The position numbers and the translations under genes are program-made. 11,608 nt of DNA from Fretibacterium sp. (GTDB lineage Bacteria > Synergistota > Synergistia > Synergistales > Aminobacteriaceae): assembly GCA_016280565.1 (NCBI GenBank), contig JAEEGY010000015.1, positions 1 through 11,608 on the forward strand, in the 5' to 3' direction. Shown piece after piece: positions 1-6,813 of this stretch. Numbering within the stretch: position 1 is the first letter of the stretch; each line of letters starts with the position of its first letter. Under the pieces are notes generated by a model. The model did no database searches. It saw only the letters and a program-made list of their open reading frames with translations, and had not been told where the DNA came from.

Positions 1-23
1 AAAATCTGAGGGGGGGCCGCGTG

Positions 24-1097
24 ATGGAGAAGACCATAGCTATTATCCGCGGCGACGGCATCGGCCCGGAGATCGTGGGAGAAGCCCTCGGCGTGCTGGA
101 CGCCGTGGCGAAGAAGTTCGGCCACAAGTTTATTTACAAGGAAGCCCCCATGGGCGGGAATGCCATTGACCAGTTCGGCGTCCCCCTGCCGGAGGAGAGC
201 CTGAAGACCTGCCTTGCCTCGGACGGGGTGCTGTTGGGCGCAGTGGGCGGCCCCAAGTGGGACGCTCAGCCGCCGGAGAACCGCCCGGAGAAGGGCCTGC
301 TGAAACTGCGCAACGGCCTGGGCGTCTACGCCAACCTTCGCCCGGCAAAGATGTTCCCCGCAATCTCCGCCGCCTGCCCGCTGAGGAAGGACATCGCGGA
401 GAGGGGCATTGACTTCATCGTCGTGCGGGAGCTGATCGGCGGCGTCTATTTTGGCGAACACAAAACGGAGACGCGGGACAATGAGCGGGTTGCGACGGAC
501 GTGATGAGCTACTCCGAGCACGAGATCCGCCGCATCGCCCACGTGGCGTTCCAGACGGCCAAGGGGCGGAGGAAGAAGGTCACCTCCGTGGACAAGGCCA
601 ACGTGCTGACGACCTCCCGCCTGTGGCGCGAGATCGTCGAGGGCGTGGCGAAGGAGTACCCGGACGTGGAGCTCAATCACATGTATGTGGACAACGCTGC
701 CATGCAGCTGGTGAAGGACCCCGGCCAGTTTGACGTGATCGTGACGGAGAACATGTTCGGCGACATCCTGTCCGACGAGGCCAGCCAGATCACCGGCTCC
801 ATCGGCATGATCCCCAGCGCGAGCCTTGGGCAGCCGGGCAGGCCGGGACTGTACGAGCCCATCCACGGCTCCGCGCCGGACATCGCGGGTCAGGACAAGG
901 CCAACCCCATCGGCACGATTTTGGCGGCGGCCTATCTGCTGCGGTACAGCCTGGGCATGGAGGCCGAAGCCCGCGCCATTGAGGACGCAGTGAGCGCCGT
1001 TCTGGACGAGGGTTGGCGCACCGGGGACATCGCCCAGACTGGAGAAAAAGTCATCGGCTGCCGGGAGATGGGCCGACTTATCCGCGAACGCATCTAA
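24..1097 (+). CDS. leuB: 3-isopropylmalate dehydrogenase LeuB
   Basis: Cytosolic NAD-dependent enzyme of leucine synthesis that oxidises and decarboxylates 3-isopropylmalate to 2-ketoisocaproate. The 357-residue product has the usual family length. Visible hallmarks are DGIGPEI (11-17), [13 protein letters not shown] (95-107, with substrate arginines R96 and R106), R135 in VVRELIGG, catalytic Y142 in VYFG, catalytic K191, metal/catalytic D223, D247 and D251, and the NAD-binding block [12 protein letters not shown]. The [11 protein letters not shown] and ELIGGVYFG forms favour IPMDH over isocitrate or tartrate dehydrogenase. I chose the ATG at 24 over the GTG at 21 because it sits about 8 bases after the run GAGGGGGGG (8-16). 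An in-frame TGA at 7-9 could end an upstream gene, which in leu operons is often leuD, but nothing more of it is visible. A terminator-like hairpin follows the stop. The gene looks intact. Confidence 0.96.
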   Translation: MEKTIAIIRGDGIGPEIVGEALGVLDAVAKKFGHKFIYKEAPMGGNAIDQFGVPLPEESLKTCLASDGVLLGAVGGPKWDAQPPENRPEKGLLKLRNGLGVYANLRPAKMFPAISAACPLRKDIAERGIDFIVVRELIGGVYFGEHKTETRDNERVATDVMSYSEHEIRRIAHVAFQTAKGRRKKVTSVDKANVLTTSRLWREIVEGVAKEYPDVELNHMYVDNAAMQLVKDPGQFDVIVTENMFGDILSDEASQITGSIGMIPSASLGQPGRPGLYEPIHGSAPDIAGQDKANPIGTILAAAYLLRYSLGMEAEARAIEDAVSAVLDEGWRTGDIAQTGEKVIGCREMGRLIRERI

Positions 1098-1112
1098 AGC
1101 GTCAAACTAAAC

Positions 1113-1142
1113 GTGGCAGAGGAGCCATTCTTCAGTTATAAT
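1113..1142 (+). promoter_or_regulatory. Possible promoter upstream of dnaJ
   Basis: A perfect TATAAT lies at 1137-1142. The best -35 at an acceptable distance is GTGGCA (1113-1118, 4 of 6 matches, 18-base spacer), so the call rests on the -10. It lies 76 bases before dnaJ, and the predicted start point falls inside the hairpin that follows leuB. No CIRCE inverted repeat (TTAGCACTC-N9-GAGTGCTAA) is present. Confidence 0.35.
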
Positions 1143-1145
1143 TCC

Positions 1146-1182
1146 AGGGGCGGGAGTGGGGAAACTTCCGCCCCTAAATTTT
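1146..1182 (+). terminator. Hairpin after leuB, probable terminator
   Basis: AGGGGCGGGA (1146-1155) pairs with TTCCGCCCCT (1166-1175) over 10 base pairs including one G-U, with a 10-base loop. AAATTTT follows, so the T-run is short and interrupted. It starts 48 bases after the leuB stop and probably ends the leucine transcript. Confidence 0.55.
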
Positions 1183-1217
1183 GGGCAGTATGTGTAACGA
1201 GGTGCCGGTAAAGAAAA

Positions 1218-2342
1218 ATGGAAGATTTGTACGAGCTCCTGGAGGTCCCGCGGGACGCGACGCAGGCGGACATCAAGAAGTCCTACCGCCAGCTTGTGCG
1301 CAAGTATCACCCGGACGCGCATCCCGGCGACAAGGACGCGGAGGAGCACTTTAAGAAGATCAACGCGGCCTACTCCGTCCTGGGTGACCCGGAGAAGCGG
1401 GCCCGCTACGACCAGTTTGGCTCCGCCGACGGTCCCTCCTTTGGCGAGGGGATGGGCGGCATGGACTTTGGCGACCTGTTTGGTGACCTCTTCTCCCAGG
1501 TCTTTGGCGGGGGAATGGGCCGGCGGCAGGCCAACCCCAACGCCCCGCGCCGCGGCGACGACCTGGAGATGGTGCTCCGCGTCACGCTGCTGGAGGCAGC
1601 CCAGGGTGTGGCCCGCGACCTGGAGATCCCCCGGTGGGAAAAGTGCGAGGCCTGCGGCGGCTCCGGTGCCAAGGCAGGGACGAAGCCGGAGACCTGCACC
1701 ACCTGTGGCGGCCGCGGCCAGGTGCAGCAGACCCAGCAGTCCCTCTTTGGGCAGTTCGTCACCGTCACCCCCTGCCCCACCTGCCACGGCACGGGCAAGA
1801 TCATTCATGAGAAGTGCTCCGAGTGCGGCGGGCGGGGCCAGGTGCGGCGGACGCATAAGTTAGAGGTCAAGGTCCCGGCGGGCGTGGAGCGCGGCACGCG
1901 GCTCCGCATCCCGGGGGCGGGCGAGGCCGGAGTCAACGGCGGCCCCGCGGGCGACCTCTATCTGGTGACGGACGTGGCCGCCAACGAACGGTTCGAGCGC
2001 GACGGGGCAGACCTGCACACGCGCCTGGTCCTGACCTATCCTCAGGCGGTGCTGGGCACGGAGACGGAGATCGAGACGCTGATCGACGGCATGGAAAAGA
2101 TCGCCGTCCCGGCGGGCACCGTCCACGGGCACGTCCTCAAGGTCAAGGGGAAGGGAATGCCGCGTCTGAACCGTGCCCGGTCCCGGGGAGACCTCTACGC
2201 CCACGTCCTTATCGACATCCCTGAGAAGCTGACGGACCGCCAGAGGGAGCTCATCACCGAGCTGGCCAAAGAGATGAAGGCTCCGGTGGGCACGGGCGAG
2301 GCCCCCGGCCTCTTCGAGAAGGTCAAAAAGCTGTTCAACTGA
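1218..2342 (+). CDS. dnaJ: Chaperone protein DnaJ (Hsp40, type I)
   Basis: Cytosolic co-chaperone that delivers unfolded proteins to DnaK and stimulates its ATPase. The 374 residues carry the complete class I domain order. An N-terminal J-domain (about 4-66) has the essential HPD at 31-33 and the family-typical YDQFG. A Gly/Phe-rich linker (about 68-105) follows. The cysteine-rich zinc domain has all four CxxCxGxG repeats, with pairs C143/C146, C160/C163, C186/C189 and C200/C203. The C-terminal substrate-binding beta domains end with GDLYAHVLIDIPEKLT. The start follows GAGGTG (1199-1204) at a rather long spacing, with an AAAGAAAA stretch nearer the ATG. No dnaK or grpE adjoins it; instead a second J-protein gene follows 119 bases downstream. 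No key residue is missing. Confidence 0.96.
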   Translation: MEDLYELLEVPRDATQADIKKSYRQLVRKYHPDAHPGDKDAEEHFKKINAAYSVLGDPEKRARYDQFGSADGPSFGEGMGGMDFGDLFGDLFSQVFGGGMGRRQANPNAPRRGDDLEMVLRVTLLEAAQGVARDLEIPRWEKCEACGGSGAKAGTKPETCTTCGGRGQVQQTQQSLFGQFVTVTPCPTCHGTGKIIHEKCSECGGRGQVRRTHKLEVKVPAGVERGTRLRIPGAGEAGVNGGPAGDLYLVTDVAANERFERDGADLHTRLVLTYPQAVLGTETEIETLIDGMEKIAVPAGTVHGHVLKVKGKGMPRLNRARSRGDLYAHVLIDIPEKLTDRQRELITELAKEMKAPVGTGEAPGLFEKVKKLFN

Positions 2343-2413
2343 GGTGGAATGAAATGAGACCGTGCAGGGCGCACCGCGTCCGTATTTCTCTTGATGTACG
2401 CCTCTTATTTTGA

Positions 2414-2422
2414 TGTTATACT
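2414..2422 (+). promoter_or_regulatory. Extended -10 promoter for cbpA
   Basis: TGTTATACT gives an extended -10 (TG at 2414-2415, then TATACT at 2417-2422), 40 bases before the cbpA start. A TTGATG at 2391-2396 is too far upstream (20-base spacer) to be a good -35, which fits the extended -10 type. It implies cbpA can be transcribed separately from dnaJ. Confidence 0.45.
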
Positions 2423-2461
2423 CCTTCAAGGTTAAGATTGGTCAATAAGGGGCTGATAGAG

Positions 2462-3361
2462 ATGTCCGTTCAATATAAGGATTATTACGAGATTTTGGGA
2501 GTGTCCCGCACGGCGCCGGCCGATGAGATCCGCCGGGCCTACCGGAAGCTGGCGAAGCAGTACCATCCCGACGTCTGCAAGGAAAAGGACGCCGAGGCGC
2601 GTTACAAGGAGATCAACGAGGCCTACGAGGTCCTCAAGGACCCGGATAAGCGCCAGAAGTACGACACGCTGGGGATGAACTGGCAGGCCGGGCAGGACTT
2701 CACGCCCCCGCCGGGGTGGGAGGGCGCGCCCGGCGGCGTCCACATGGAGTTCGGCGGGGACATGGGCGGCTTCAGCGACTTCTTCAAGACGCTCTTTGGC
2801 GGCGGGGGCGGGTTCTCCGACTTCTTCTCCGGCGCACAGAGGGGAGGTTTTCGCGGGCAGCCCGTCCAACGGGACAGCGAGGTGGACCTGGAGCTGTCGC
2901 TGGAGGACGCCGTCCGCGGCGGGACGCACACGCTGGTGCTGAGCGGCCGGGGAAACGACCGGAGGACCCTCAACGTGCGCCTGCCCCAGGGCATCACCGA
3001 GGGCTCGCAGATCCGCCTTCCCGGCAAGGCAAATGGCGGCGGGGATATCTACGTGAACCTGCACCTGGCCCCGCACCCCGTCTTTGAGGTCAGCGGCTTC
3101 GACCTGACGCGGGAGATGAAGGTCGCCCCCTGGCAGGCCGTGCTGGGCGGTGACATTCAGGTGGAGACCCTTACCGGCTCCGTCACCATGAAGATGCCTC
3201 CTGGCATTCAGGACGGGCAGCGACTGCGTCTGCGCGGCAAGGGAATGCCCCGGCGGGACGGCGGCAGCGGCGACCTCTTCGTCCGCATTCGCATCGAGAT
3301 CCCGCGGCACCTGACCGACAAACAGCGCGAGCTGTGGCAGGAGCTGGCGAAGCTGGGTTAA
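2462..3361 (+). CDS. cbpA: CbpA-type DnaJ homologue (Hsp40, type II)
   Basis: J-domain co-chaperone without a zinc domain, a partner of DnaK and in E. coli a DnaJ paralogue that also binds curved DNA. The ATG at 2462 (299 residues) is preferred over an upstream in-frame TTG at 2438, because AAGGGG (2447-2452) sits 9 bases before the ATG and the protein then begins with the family-typical YKDYYEILGV. The J-domain (about 5-70) has HPD at 35-37. A Gly/Phe-rich linker with repeated FSDFF (about 95-128) follows, then the two C-terminal beta domains (about 135-290) ending in the DKQRELWQEL helix. There are no CxxC pairs, which separates it from the neighbouring dnaJ. No cbpM modulator gene follows. 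The name rests on domain architecture; DNA binding is not demonstrable from sequence. Confidence 0.9.
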   Translation: MSVQYKDYYEILGVSRTAPADEIRRAYRKLAKQYHPDVCKEKDAEARYKEINEAYEVLKDPDKRQKYDTLGMNWQAGQDFTPPPGWEGAPGGVHMEFGGDMGGFSDFFKTLFGGGGGFSDFFSGAQRGGFRGQPVQRDSEVDLELSLEDAVRGGTHTLVLSGRGNDRRTLNVRLPQGITEGSQIRLPGKANGGGDIYVNLHLAPHPVFEVSGFDLTREMKVAPWQAVLGGDIQVETLTGSVTMKMPPGIQDGQRLRLRGKGMPRRDGGSGDLFVRIRIEIPRHLTDKQRELWQELAKLG

Positions 3362-3380
3362 ACTGAAAGACGCATAAAAC

Positions 3381-3405
3381 CGCGGGGGCCTGAAAGGCTC
3401 CCGCG
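3381..3405. terminator. Hairpin between cbpA and ddl
   Basis: CGCGGGGGCCT (3381-3391) pairs with AGGCTCCCGCG (3395-3405) in an 11-base-pair stem with one G-U and a GAA loop. It begins 20 bases after the cbpA stop. On the plus strand no T-run follows (AAATGTTCT); on the minus strand GGTTTTA follows. It is probably the end of the chaperone transcript, perhaps leaky into ddl. Confidence 0.5.
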
Positions 3406-3438
3406 AAATGTTCTAATGTAATCTGTGAGGAGGAGCAA

Positions 3439-4446
3439 ATGAAGATCGTAGTTCTTGGAGGCGGTGTGAGTTCCGAAAGACAGGTTTCGCTGGTTAGCGC
3501 GACTGAAATTTGCAAGGCGCTTAGATCCCTTGGCCATAAAGCGATTTTTGTGGATATGTTTTTTGGGCTTGAAAATTATGAGGGCAAGTTGGCGGATGCC
3601 TTTGATTCGCCGGATGGATTTTGTGTCGATGTGAAGATCGACCACCATGAGCCCGACATAGAGGCGGTATACAGGCTGCGAAAGGATAAAAGCAAATCGA
3701 GGCTTGGCAAGGATGTTTTGGAAATATGCAAATTGGCAGACTGCGTTTTCCTGGGCCTGCACGGGGCCGACGGAGAGGACGGCAAAATCCAGGCGGTGTT
3801 GGATTTGCTCGGCGTCCCCTATACGGGAAGCGCAACATTGGGAAGCGCGCTTGCGATGGATAAAAGCTATACAAAGCAGATCATGTGGGAGAATGGCATC
3901 CCAACCGCGCCGTATGTCGAGCACGCACCCTGCGTAGTGAAAGAAGTGAACGGCGGGTCTTCCATCGGCACGTGGATTTGTCAGACAGACGAGGAAATGA
4001 ACGCGGCCCTCGCCGCCGCAAAACACAGGACGATAACAGAGAAAAAAATTGAAGGGAGAGAGTTTACGGTTCCCATTCTGGGAGATAAGGCACTCAGTGT
4101 TATTGAAATCATCCCCCCTGCGGGTAAATTTGATTATGTATCCAAGTATCAAAGCGGCAGCGAGGGAGCGCGGGAGATATGTCCGGCAAGAATAAGTGAG
4201 GATGAAAAAGCAAGATTACAGGATTTAGCCTTAAGGCTCCACAGGGCGTTGGGCTTGAAGGTTTATTCAAGGGCGGATTTTATCATGGACAATGACGGCA
4301 ACGCCTGGTGCCTGGAAGTGAACACGCTGCCCGGAATGACTCCGAACAGTCTCATACCGAGAGCGGCAAAGCTCGAAGGCTTAGACTATCCGCATCTTTG
4401 CGAACAGATCGTTAAACTTTCAATGGAATGCCTGTCTTTGGTGTAG
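3439..4446 (+). CDS. ddl: D-alanine--D-alanine ligase (ATP-grasp), compositionally distinct
   Basis: Cytosolic ATP-grasp ligase that makes the D-Ala-D-Ala dipeptide for peptidoglycan precursors. It is 335 residues long, with a strong ribosome site AGGAGGAG (3428-3435) just before the ATG. Family residues present are GGGVSSERQVS with E13, LHGADGED (108-115), MDK with K142, K168, S174 in NGGSSIG, Y237 in the omega loop (KYQSG), R278 and D280 in YSRADF, and EVNTLPGMT (293-301). The E13/S174/Y237 set matches D-Ala-D-Ala specificity, not the D-lactate type. Two oddities stand out. The stretch between GIPTAPYV and PCVVK is only a few residues, about 15-20 shorter than I recall in relatives, and VKP reads VKE. 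The gene is visibly AT-richer (about 43% GC at 3541-3600 against about 73% at 2881-2940), suggesting acquisition by transfer. Function is likely but not certain. Confidence 0.88.
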   Translation: MKIVVLGGGVSSERQVSLVSATEICKALRSLGHKAIFVDMFFGLENYEGKLADAFDSPDGFCVDVKIDHHEPDIEAVYRLRKDKSKSRLGKDVLEICKLADCVFLGLHGADGEDGKIQAVLDLLGVPYTGSATLGSALAMDKSYTKQIMWENGIPTAPYVEHAPCVVKEVNGGSSIGTWICQTDEEMNAALAAAKHRTITEKKIEGREFTVPILGDKALSVIEIIPPAGKFDYVSKYQSGSEGAREICPARISEDEKARLQDLALRLHRALGLKVYSRADFIMDNDGNAWCLEVNTLPGMTPNSLIPRAAKLEGLDYPHLCEQIVKLSMECLSLV

Positions 4447-4492
4447 AATACCTGGAAATGTGAACGTGATTTCCTCTGAAAAAGGGCAACGC

Positions 4493-4525
4493 GCCTCCGG
4501 GAAGCGTGGGACGCTTCCCGGAGGC
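4493..4525. terminator. 15-bp perfect palindrome after ddl
   Basis: GCCTCCGGGAAGCGT (4493-4507) and ACGCTTCCCGGAGGC (4511-4525) form a perfect 15-base-pair stem with a GGG loop. No T-run follows on the plus strand. On the minus strand five Ts occur about nine bases further on (AAAAA at 4479-4483 of the plus strand). It lies between two convergent genes and probably stops or stabilises both transcripts. Confidence 0.5.
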
Positions 4526-4544
4526 CCTGGCCAGACAAGTCAGC

Positions 4545-4572
4545 AAACGCGCCCCTTTTGATGGGCGCGTTT
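4545..4572. terminator. Bidirectional terminator between convergent genes
   Basis: AAACGCGCCC (4545-4554) pairs with GGGCGCGTTT (4563-4572) around an 8-base loop. The A/T ends make it symmetric, so it reads as a hairpin ending in TTT on both strands. It lies 3 bases beyond the stop codon of the minus-strand propeller gene and is most likely that gene's terminator. Confidence 0.6.
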
Positions 4573-4575
4573 ATC

Positions 4576-5607
4576 TTACATGATCGCGTACAGGCTGCCG
4601 TCCCCGCTGCCCAGGTAGAGCACTCCGCCCTCAAAAGCGGGCGTCCCGTTGATGGCCGCGCCGGTGGTGAAGGTGGAGAGGAGCTTTCCCGTCGCGGCGT
4701 TGAGGATGGAGAGGACACCCTGGCCGCCGCCGGCGAACACCATCCCCTCCCCCACGACCGGCTGGGCCATGACCTCGCCGCCCTGGGTGTTGAACTGCCA
4801 CAGGATATTTCCGCTCTTCGCGTCAAGGGCGGCGATGTTTCCCCTGCCTGTCCCCACAAAGACCTTCCCCTGGCCTACAGCCGGAGGCGTCGTGACGGGG
4901 TCCCCAACACTGGCCTTCCATTGAGGGATGTTGCCCTTGAGCTTGATGCGCTGAACGGAGCCGTCCCAGCTGGAGAAGAACGCGCTGCCGTCGCTGACCG
5001 TTGGGGTGTTGATGGCCCCCCCCGCGCCGCCGCCCGTCAGGCGTCGTCCGCTCTCCGGGTCGATGACACTGAACACGCCCCCCTGCTCTCCCAGCAGAAG
5101 GACCCCCTCGGCAAATGCCGGGGCACTGCGCAGCTCCTGGCTGGACTCATAGCTCCACAGGGGCTTGCCGTCCGCCGCGCTCAAGGCGTAGAGCTTTTCA
5201 TCTCCTCTGACAAGGAACACCTTCCCGCCCCCCACAGCTGTCCCATCCGTCAGGGTCGCAGCCCCCGTGTCGGGGGGAAGGCTCTGCCAGACGACGGAGC
5301 CGTCCGAAAGCCGGAGGCAGGTGAGGGTTCCGTCCGCCTGGGCAAAGATGACCTTATCCTCCAGAACGGAGGGAGTGCCCACGATGGTGTTCGTCCCCTG
5401 GTAGGCCCAGGCCTGCTGCCCGGACGCCCTCTGCACAGCGTAGAGCGTTCCGTCCCCGTCCCCGGCAAGCACCAGTCCCCCTGCAACGGCAACGCCACTG
5501 GTGAGTCCTGAGCCCGCCTGGAAGGTCCAGCCCACCTCGCCTCTCCACGCTCCGGCCTGTCCGGCCAAAAGGAGCGCGCACAGCGCCGCGTAAAAAATCC
5601 GTTTCAT
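4576..5607 (-). CDS. Exported PQQ-like beta-propeller protein
   Basis: Predicted exported protein of 343 residues, likely a scaffold or binding protein; no catalytic motif is visible. I moved the start from an upstream in-frame ATG (5751) to the ATG at 5607. GAGGAGG (plus positions 5616-5622) lies 8 bases before it, and the product then begins with a signal peptide (MKRIFYAAL, hydrophobic core, AGQAGA, about 20 residues). There is no lipobox cysteine, unlike BamB. The rest is about eight repeats of the type dG.lyAld..sG..lW, for example GTLYAVQRASGQQAW, GNIAALDAKSGNILW and GSLYAIM at the very end. This fits an eight-blade propeller closed by the N-terminal strand. No PQQ-dehydrogenase active-site block is seen, so PQQ binding should not be assumed. 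It is transcribed divergently from the Tim44-like gene. Fold confidence is high; role unknown. Confidence 0.85.
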   Translation of the reverse strand: MKRIFYAALCALLLAGQAGAWRGEVGWTFQAGSGLTSGVAVAGGLVLAGDGDGTLYAVQRASGQQAWAYQGTNTIVGTPSVLEDKVIFAQADGTLTCLRLSDGSVVWQSLPPDTGAATLTDGTAVGGGKVFLVRGDEKLYALSAADGKPLWSYESSQELRSAPAFAEGVLLLGEQGGVFSVIDPESGRRLTGGGAGGAINTPTVSDGSAFFSSWDGSVQRIKLKGNIPQWKASVGDPVTTPPAVGQGKVFVGTGRGNIAALDAKSGNILWQFNTQGGEVMAQPVVGEGMVFAGGGQGVLSILNAATGKLLSTFTTGAAINGTPAFEGGVLYLGSGDGSLYAIM

Positions 5608-5638
5608 CCCTATAACCTCCTCGGGGTTTTCAGGGGGG

Positions 5639-5659
5639 AAAAAATGCCCTGCGGGGCAC
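5639..5659 (-). terminator. Leader hairpin with T6 before the propeller gene
   Basis: Read on the minus strand, TGCCC-CGCA-GGGCA (plus 5658-5645, plus a G-U closing pair) is followed directly by TTTTTT (plus 5644-5639) and then CCCCCC. This is the layout of a small intrinsic terminator, but it lies 31 bases upstream of the start codon, between the predicted promoter and the ribosome site. It could act as an attenuator. The stem is only 5-6 base pairs. Confidence 0.45.
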
Positions 5660-5707
5660 CTTTCCCTCCCCCTGAGTTTTAATTTTGAAGAGGCCCTTAG
5701 CCTCCCG

Positions 5708-5735
5708 TTTATGCTATGATATCTCAAAAGGTCAA
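5708..5735 (-). promoter_or_regulatory. Possible promoter for the propeller gene
   Basis: On the minus strand TTGACC (plus 5735-5730, 5 of 6 to consensus) lies 16 bases before CATAAA (plus 5713-5708, 4 of 6). It would start a leader of roughly 95 bases. It physically overlaps the divergent extended -10 of the Tim44-like gene. Confidence 0.4.
5712..5720 (+). promoter_or_regulatory. Extended -10 promoter for the Tim44-like gene
   Basis: TGCTATGAT is an extended -10 (TG at 5712-5713, TATGAT at 5715-5720) with no good -35. Predicted transcription starts near 5727, about 50 bases before the start codon. Confidence 0.45.
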
Positions 5736-5740
5736 AATCC

Positions 5741-5763
5741 GCGCCAGCCATCCGGCGCTTTTT
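5741..5763 (+). terminator. Leader hairpin with T5 before the Tim44-like gene
   Basis: GCGCC (5741-5745) pairs with GGCGC (5754-5758) and is followed at once by TTTTT (5759-5763), then the ribosome site GGAGG at 5767-5771. The five-base-pair all-GC stem is short. It lies downstream of the predicted promoter, so it would sit in the mRNA leader as a weak attenuator-like element. Confidence 0.35.
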
Positions 5764-5777
5764 ATTGGAGGTATCTC

Positions 5778-6725
5778 ATGAACAAAAAAATCTTCGGGAT
5801 CCTGGCGGCAGCGCTTTTGCTGTCCTTCTGCCTGTGTCTGGCTCCAGACGGGACCTGGGCCGACTTCGGCGGCTTCTCGGGCAACAGTGACTATGGCGGC
5901 AGCAGCTCCAGCGGAGGCGGCGGCGGTTGGAGTGGCGGTTGGAGCGGCGGGAGCAGCAGCCACGGAAGCTACAGCGGCGGGGACCTCTTCGGGGCGGCGG
6001 CGGCGGGCTCGCTCCTCTCCTCCGACGGGGATGACTGGATGCTGGCGGTCATTGTCATCGTCGTCCTGGGCATCGTCTTCCTGAACCAAAACAAGAAGAA
6101 ATCGCTTCAGAGTTCCGCGCCCGTTTACACCGCCCCCGCGCCTGTGAACCGCAATCTGAAGCCCATCAGCGGCTACCTGGCGCTGGACCCGCAGTTTGAC
6201 GAGGCGAAACTCCGGGCGCACCTGGCGAACCTCTACGTCCAGATGCAGGACGCCTGGCACGACAAGGACATCTCGTCCCTGAGGCCCTACATGACGGACG
6301 CCTTCTTCAATCAGATGGACCGCCAGCTCGACGCGCTCCGCAAGGCCCGCCGGACGGACTGCACGGAGAACATCGCGGTGCTGGACACGAACCTCCTGGG
6401 CTACTGGCAGTCCGGCGGGATGGACTACCTCGCCGTGCGGCTGAAGTCCCGGATCGTGAGCTACGTCCTGGATGACCGGACGGGCAAGGTGGTCTCCGGC
6501 GACCAGAACCGGGAAAAGTTCATGGAGTACGAGTGGGAGCTGGTCCGGAAGACGGGCGTCCTGACTTCGGACGGCCAGAAGCAGACGGCGACCTGCCCGC
6601 ACTGCGGCGCGCCCCTGAAGATCAACGCCTCCGCCCCGTGCGCGTACTGCGGCAGCGTTGTCTCGGTCCTGAACGAGGACTGGGACGTTTCCGGCATGAA
6701 GGGCATCTCCCAGCGGACGGTGTGA
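5778..6725 (+). CDS. Membrane-anchored Tim44-like protein with C-terminal zinc ribbon
   Basis: 315-residue exported or membrane protein of the Tim44-like family known in Clostridia and relatives; its role there is unestablished. The ATG at 5778 follows GGAGG (5767-5771) by 6 bases and begins a signal peptide (1-28, cleavage likely at TWA-DF); an in-frame ATG at 5685 lies upstream of the predicted promoter and is rejected. A Gly/Ser/Trp-rich low-complexity segment (31-68, WSGG repeats) follows, then a membrane helix (about 87-102, LAVIVIVVLGIVFL) ending in a basic KKK. The Tim44-like domain (about 135-258) has LRAHLANLYVQMQDAW and the EYEWELVRKTG strand. A zinc ribbon holds CPHC (273-276) and CAYC (288-291). 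The basic residues after the helix favour a cytoplasmic C-terminal part, an inference. It is divergent from the propeller gene and may be co-regulated with it. Confidence 0.88.
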   Translation: MNKKIFGILAAALLLSFCLCLAPDGTWADFGGFSGNSDYGGSSSSGGGGGWSGGWSGGSSSHGSYSGGDLFGAAAAGSLLSSDGDDWMLAVIVIVVLGIVFLNQNKKKSLQSSAPVYTAPAPVNRNLKPISGYLALDPQFDEAKLRAHLANLYVQMQDAWHDKDISSLRPYMTDAFFNQMDRQLDALRKARRTDCTENIAVLDTNLLGYWQSGGMDYLAVRLKSRIVSYVLDDRTGKVVSGDQNREKFMEYEWELVRKTGVLTSDGQKQTATCPHCGAPLKINASAPCAYCGSVVSVLNEDWDVSGMKGISQRTV

Positions 6726-6737
6726 CGCGGCGGAAAT

Positions 6738-6765
6738 TTGCATAAACTTCATAATCTTCTATAAT
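6738..6765 (+). promoter_or_regulatory. Sigma-70-type promoter of the ABC operon
   Basis: TTGCAT (6738-6743, 4 of 6) and a perfect TATAAT (6760-6765) are separated by 16 bases. They lie 13 bases after the Tim44-like stop and about 115 bases before the binding-protein start. This is the best promoter match in the window. Confidence 0.68.
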
Positions 6766-6787
6766 AATAAGGAAGCGATTTAAAATT

Positions 6788-6813
6788 GCTCTTCCCGCCC
6801 CGGCGGGAAGAGC
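6788..6813. promoter_or_regulatory. Strong hairpin in the ABC operon leader
   Basis: GCTCTTCCCGC (6788-6798) and GCGGGAAGAGC (6803-6813) form a perfect 11-base-pair stem with a CCCG loop. No T-run follows on the plus strand (CCAAATT); AATTTT follows on the minus strand. It lies about 15 bases into the predicted leader transcript, so it may stabilise the mRNA or serve as a regulatory structure. It could equally be the 3' end signal of the upstream Tim44-like mRNA. The remaining leader (6814-6866) matches no riboswitch I recognise. Confidence 0.5.

Noticed and set aside
1098..1217. CIRCE/HrcA operator before dnaJ
   Set aside because: The inverted repeat here is AGGGGCGG/CCGCCCCT, unlike TTAGCACTC-N9-GAGTGCTAA.
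1107..3310. Long minus-strand frames opposite dnaJ and cbpA
   Set aside because: Both plus-strand genes are certain chaperones; the antisense frames show no recognisable domains and no ribosome sites that I can support.
4493..4572. Two palindromes as a CRISPR or recombination site
   Set aside because: The two stems differ in sequence, there is no repeat-spacer order, and their place between convergent genes explains them as terminators.
4558..5511. 317-codon plus-strand open frame opposite the propeller gene
   Set aside because: The minus-strand frame has a signal peptide, ribosome site and regular propeller repeats. The plus frame has low-complexity composition and starts inside the terminator.
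5879..5975. Gly/Ser-coding repeat as a DNA tandem repeat or mobile element
   Set aside because: It encodes the low-complexity WSGG segment usual for this protein family and has no regular unit length at DNA level.
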